From contig NZ_MBUA01000001.1 of assembly GCF_014332695.1 (NCBI RefSeq), positions 310,001 to 374,000 on the forward strand: DNA of 64,000 nucleotides, read 5' to 3'. A program made the translations under genes and the position numbers. Source of the DNA: Flavihumibacter stibioxidans. GTDB lineage: Bacteria; Bacteroidota; Bacteroidia; Chitinophagales; Chitinophagaceae. The notes below the pieces were generated by a model. It worked only from the letters and a program-made list of their open reading frames with translations, ran no database searches and had not been told where the DNA came from. Below, piece by piece: positions 61,441-64,000 of the stretch. Position 1 is the first letter of the stretch; each line of letters opens with the position of its first letter.

Positions 61441-62001
61441 ATGAAACTCTCGGGCACAACCAAAATATTATTACTTGGAGCAAACATCTGGTATTTCGCA
61501 GAAGGAATGCTGGGGCCATTATTTGCAGTATTTGCACAAAAAATTGGGGGAGATATACTTGACATTACATGGGCCTGGGCAACCTACCTTATTATCACAG
61601 GTATCCTGTACATTGTTTTTGGCAAGCTAATTAACGGCAGGGAGAATAAAGAAAAGATTATGGTGCTTGGTTATTTGCTAAACGCCTTTTTTACTTTTGG
61701 TTACCTGTTTGTCTCAAACCCCATCCAGCTTTTTATAGTGCAGGCCGGATTAGGTATTGCAGAAGCAATGGGTACACCGGCATGGGACTCATTATATGCA
61801 AAAAGTCTTGATGATACAATGGACTCGTATGCCTGGGGACTATCAACCGGCCAGGCGCAAATATTTACAGGTATTGCATTTGCCATTGGTGGACTCATCA
61901 CTCATTTTATTTCATTTGATGTACTTTTTATTACAATGGGAGTAATTCAAATTATTGCTGCGGTGGTAACAGCACAACTTCTTTTGAATAAAAAAAAGTA
62001 A
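61441..62001 (+). CDS. Half-length MFS-type transporter
   Basis: The 186-residue protein has six membrane helices, half of a normal MFS carrier, and ends in LLLNKKK, which looks like a genuine end rather than a truncation. The helix-2/3 loop has IVFGKLINGRENKEKIMVLGY, similar to the GxxxDRxGRR loop of the MFS. Single-domain MFS proteins of this size exist in Bacteroidota and may act as dimers. Substrate unknown. Confidence 0.8.
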   Translation: MKLSGTTKILLLGANIWYFAEGMLGPLFAVFAQKIGGDILDITWAWATYLIITGILYIVFGKLINGRENKEKIMVLGYLLNAFFTFGYLFVSNPIQLFIVQAGLGIAEAMGTPAWDSLYAKSLDDTMDSYAWGLSTGQAQIFTGIAFAIGGLITHFISFDVLFITMGVIQIIAAVVTAQLLLNKKK

Positions 62002-62005
62002 GTAT

Positions 62006-62755
62006 TCATTTTGCAGATATTTCCGAAACGGTATAAAACTTCAATCCAAGTTCTTTTGACCGGTTAACGATATGTAATAATCTTGAAAGCGAAACTTTTA
62101 GGTTCGTATCACCTTCTTCAATCCTATGACCTACTAAAACCAAACAATTACGGTTTTCACTTGCAGAATGTAACATCTCATCATACATCCACTCTTTTCT
62201 TTTAGAGCTGTTATCCATACCCATTGCAAATAATATTCTTTCATTCATTGATGCAGTAAGGCTTCGGGAAAGATTGGGAGAACCATTAAGGGCCCTTAAA
62301 CTTTTGAAATACGGTCTTAATGCCTGGTCGGTTTCTTTATTGTGAGAACCGAATGGGTATGCAAATACAACCGGGTTGAAACCATCCTGTTTCATTAAAG
62401 AAAGGTCGGGATAGATTTCAGAATGCAGAAGGTCCTTCTCACTATGGTTTTCCAAATATTTTTGAATGTTCTGATGGTTTGTAGTATGATAGGCAATTTC
62501 ATTGCCATGCTGCATGATTGCTTTTAATTTAGCAATTTGTGTTTGTGATAAATTGTGATAACCTGAAATGTAGAAAGTTGCTTTAACTCCAAGTGAATCT
62601 AAAAGCGGAAGGTACTTATACCAATTATCTACATAATCGTCATCAAAAGTCATGGCAATACCGGGTTCGGTTAAGGTTCCGTATTTATCTGTTTTACGAC
62701 AAGATGCAAAACTTATGATTATGAGAAACAGAGTTACTCTGCTTTTAGTTATCAT
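62006..62755 (-). CDS. Polysaccharide deacetylase (NodB-type) lipoprotein
   Basis: The 249-residue protein has a lipoprotein signal (IISFASC) and a NodB domain: MTFDDDYVDN (metal-binding Asp pair), the HTTNHQN segment with the two metal histidines, and FAYPFGSHNKETD. It removes acetyl groups from a cell-surface glycan or is a relative with another substrate. It converges with the MFS gene (4 bases apart). Confidence 0.88.
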   Translation of the reverse strand: MITKSRVTLFLIIISFASCRKTDKYGTLTEPGIAMTFDDDYVDNWYKYLPLLDSLGVKATFYISGYHNLSQTQIAKLKAIMQHGNEIAYHTTNHQNIQKYLENHSEKDLLHSEIYPDLSLMKQDGFNPVVFAYPFGSHNKETDQALRPYFKSLRALNGSPNLSRSLTASMNERILFAMGMDNSSKRKEWMYDEMLHSASENRNCLVLVGHRIEEGDTNLKVSLSRLLHIVNRSKELGLKFYTVSEISAK

Positions 62756-62918
62756 CGTTAATAGTTTTTGTGACTAGAAGCCAATTTCGAAATAGCTTGT
62801 ACCCCTTCCTCATTGCCAGAAATCAATATTCAATTAAAATTCAAACCGACGATTTATTCCTGCTCACATAATTTATCATGAATTGTATAAATAATCTTAT
62901 CTGCTCTTTCAATTGGGT

Positions 62919-63565
62919 TTATGTATCCGTAACTTTCGGATTAAAATACCTATAGACCTGTATGCCTGCCGTTGCCAGCAGCACAGCTCCAATTATCCTT
63001 TAATAATGTATTGGTTTGATTTTATGGAACTGATAAAATAGTCTCCCCCATAAATAAAAATGATGAAGCCCAATAATGAACCAACGCCAATGCCTGCGGT
63101 GTAATAATTATAAAAACTGCTTTCAGGAATCAGTATTTTTTTACCCAGCAAAAAACTGCTCCATAAAAACCAGAACGGTATTTTCATAGGGTCAATGGCG
63201 CTGATGGTTATACCAGACCAAAATGGGAAATTTATATCGGCTGGCATAGCTGAAGTAAAGCCTGTGTTTTTGTAAGCCGCAATAAAACTATATACCGCAA
63301 GTATCAGAATGATGAGTATGGTAATCCATTCCAATGTTTTAAACAACCGTTGTTTACGGCTAATCCACTCCATAGATACTACAGCAAGGCGTACAAAAAT
63401 TAACTCTGTAAGTATGCAGCCTGCAGCAAATGCAAAGCCTGCAACTGTGCCTGTTGATACCGAGACATAAGTCGTGATTAGGTTTAAAGGCCCCAACGGC
63501 AGCGACCCTAAAAAACTTATCAGCAACCCCCAGCTAAATACTCTTATTAATGGCTGTAGTTTCAA
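62919..63565 (-). pseudogene. LysE-family exporter gene with a 3' frameshift
   Basis: The main frame (62993-63565) encodes 190 residues of a LysE-type carrier: FLGSLPLGPLNLITTYVSVSTG at the start and SLLGFIIFIYGGDYFISSIKSNQYIIKG at the end, then a stop. In the next frame, directly after the AAAGG near 62996-63000, a typical last LysE helix continues (IIGAVLLATAGIQVYRYF) and ends at 62919. One lost A in a short A run explains this. It is either a recent inactivation, a sequencing error or a programmed shift. The only start is a TTG at 63565. Confidence 0.65.
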
Positions 63566-63613
63566 TGAAGTTCAGTTTTGTGCCGCTATTAGTAAAATAC
63601 ACTTCCTGATAAG

Positions 63614-63940
63614 CTAATTAAATCTTGTCACCCTGCACATATACTTCCACAATAAGGTTGCAAGGTCTTCCACTGTGGAATAATTATCCATTTGCAAAAT
63701 CAGGTTGTAAGAGAATTTTACTTTTAGTTCTTTAGCGGCTGCTAATATCAGTTCAATAATATCCCCAACAGAAAAAGGCAGCTCTGTAAACAACCTGGTT
63801 TTTACCGTAATTGCAATGTTACAGGAAACTGATTTTTGCTTACACTCTTCTAATACTAATTGGCAAACCACTTCCCGGCCTGCTATATATTCCATTATAT
63901 CCGGGGTATAAAGCGGCATTATAAATGCTGTGTGTTTCAT
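63614..63940 (-). CDS. Small protein of unknown function
   Basis: The 108-residue soluble protein has an N-terminal part with four cysteines and a C-terminal half (FSYNLILQMDNYSTVEDLATLLWKYM) whose helix pattern recalls acyl carrier proteins, but the phosphopantetheine DSL motif is absent. Its ATG overlaps the stop of an upstream gene (ATGA) that runs off the window. No name is justified. Confidence 0.6.
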   Translation of the reverse strand: MKHTAFIMPLYTPDIMEYIAGREVVCQLVLEECKQKSVSCNIAITVKTRLFTELPFSVGDIIELILAAAKELKVKFSYNLILQMDNYSTVEDLATLLWKYMCRVTRFN

Positions 63941-64000
63941 TTTAAAATAGTTGAAGTAGTATTTTCCTCATCTGCTTTTATTTTACGGTATTTACCAAAC
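63937..64000 (-). CDS. 3' end of an unrecognised gene
   Basis: On the minus strand the frame is open from the window edge (FGKYRKIKADEENTTSTILK) to a TGA at 63937-63939 that overlaps the next ATG. Too short to identify; translational coupling puts it in an operon with the 108-residue gene. Confidence 0.6.
   Translation of the reverse strand, partial: FGKYRKIKADEENTTSTILK

Larger units (their letters stand above)
16486..64000. mobile_element. Integrative conjugative element, left part
   Basis: The span starts at the 3' end of tRNA-Leu with a large serine recombinase and contains a Bacteroidetes-type transfer cluster (traE, F, G, I, J, K, M, N), a methylase/helicase and RteC-like regulator, followed by a metal-resistance cargo block. 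Base composition drops visibly at the tRNA. No relaxase (MobB), MobA/C, coupling protein or right att repeat is present, so the element either continues to the right of the window or ends within the last part without a recognisable repeat. Membership of the DNA after about 56 kb is inferred from similar composition only. Confidence 0.65.

Noticed and set aside
16486-64000. CRISPR array or insertion sequences inside the element
   Set aside because: No spaced direct repeats of CRISPR type and no transposase gene were seen.

Overview
The window comes from a Bacteroidota genome, most likely a relative of the Chitinophagaceae. The evidence is a SusC/SusD pair, several large TonB receptors with carboxypeptidase-like plugs, Bacteroidota-type -7 elements (TAnnTTTG) before several genes, and a Bacteroidetes-type conjugation gene set (traE, F, G, I, J, K, M, N).

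Positions 1-16398 are ordinary chromosome, visibly richer in G+C than the rest. It holds the end of a SusC/SusD/DUF4397 locus; a locus read leftward with an OprC/NosA-like copper TonB receptor and two small exported proteins; an SpmA-SpmB fusion; ychF; a fasciclin lipoprotein beside a TonB receptor; purC; two membrane proteins; and a Ycf48-like beta-propeller protein. A tRNA-Leu(CAA) at 16399-16485 ends this part.

From the 3' end of that tRNA onward the DNA is AT-rich and reads as an integrative conjugative element (ICE). A large serine recombinase lies against the tRNA and its reading frame runs antisense through it. Upstream of it are a 46-codon ORF, a winged-helix protein and two DUF3945-like cargo/processing proteins. 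Then comes a transfer cluster on the minus strand: traN, traM, a traL-like gene, traK, an interruption, traJ, three traI-type paralogues, a lipoprotein gene, the traG ATPase gene, traF, a 1834-residue methylase/helicase, a DUF1896-like gene and traE. Between traJ and traK sits a plus-strand cargo island: a PD-(D/E)xK-like putative nuclease and an AbiEi/AbiEii toxin-antitoxin pair. Regulators follow at 40-43 kb (XRE, an alpha-CTD-like small protein, an RteC-like protein, a membrane LuxR protein). No relaxase, coupling protein or right-hand att site was seen, so the element probably continues past position 64000.

From 44.3 to 56.5 kb there is a metal-resistance block on the plus strand: HYC_CC_PP and DUF6660 small proteins, an HMA-DUF3347 protein, a multicopper oxidase with a beta-barrel-like tail, a CusA-TolC fusion, a CusB-like adaptor and a P1B ATPase of Zn/Cd/Pb type. 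A two-component system, an HtrA protease and a lipoprotein gene follow. All three of those transcription units carry the same TTCAGAAT-type direct repeat upstream, which suggests one regulon. The last 3 kb hold a half-size MFS protein, a polysaccharide deacetylase, a LysE-family gene with an apparent frameshift, and two unrecognised genes.

The most interesting unannotated signals are a three-copy intergenic element upstream of tra transcription units, the TTCAGAAT regulon box, a structured RNA upstream of htrA, a possible attenuator before traE, and the recombinase tail encoded by the attachment site.
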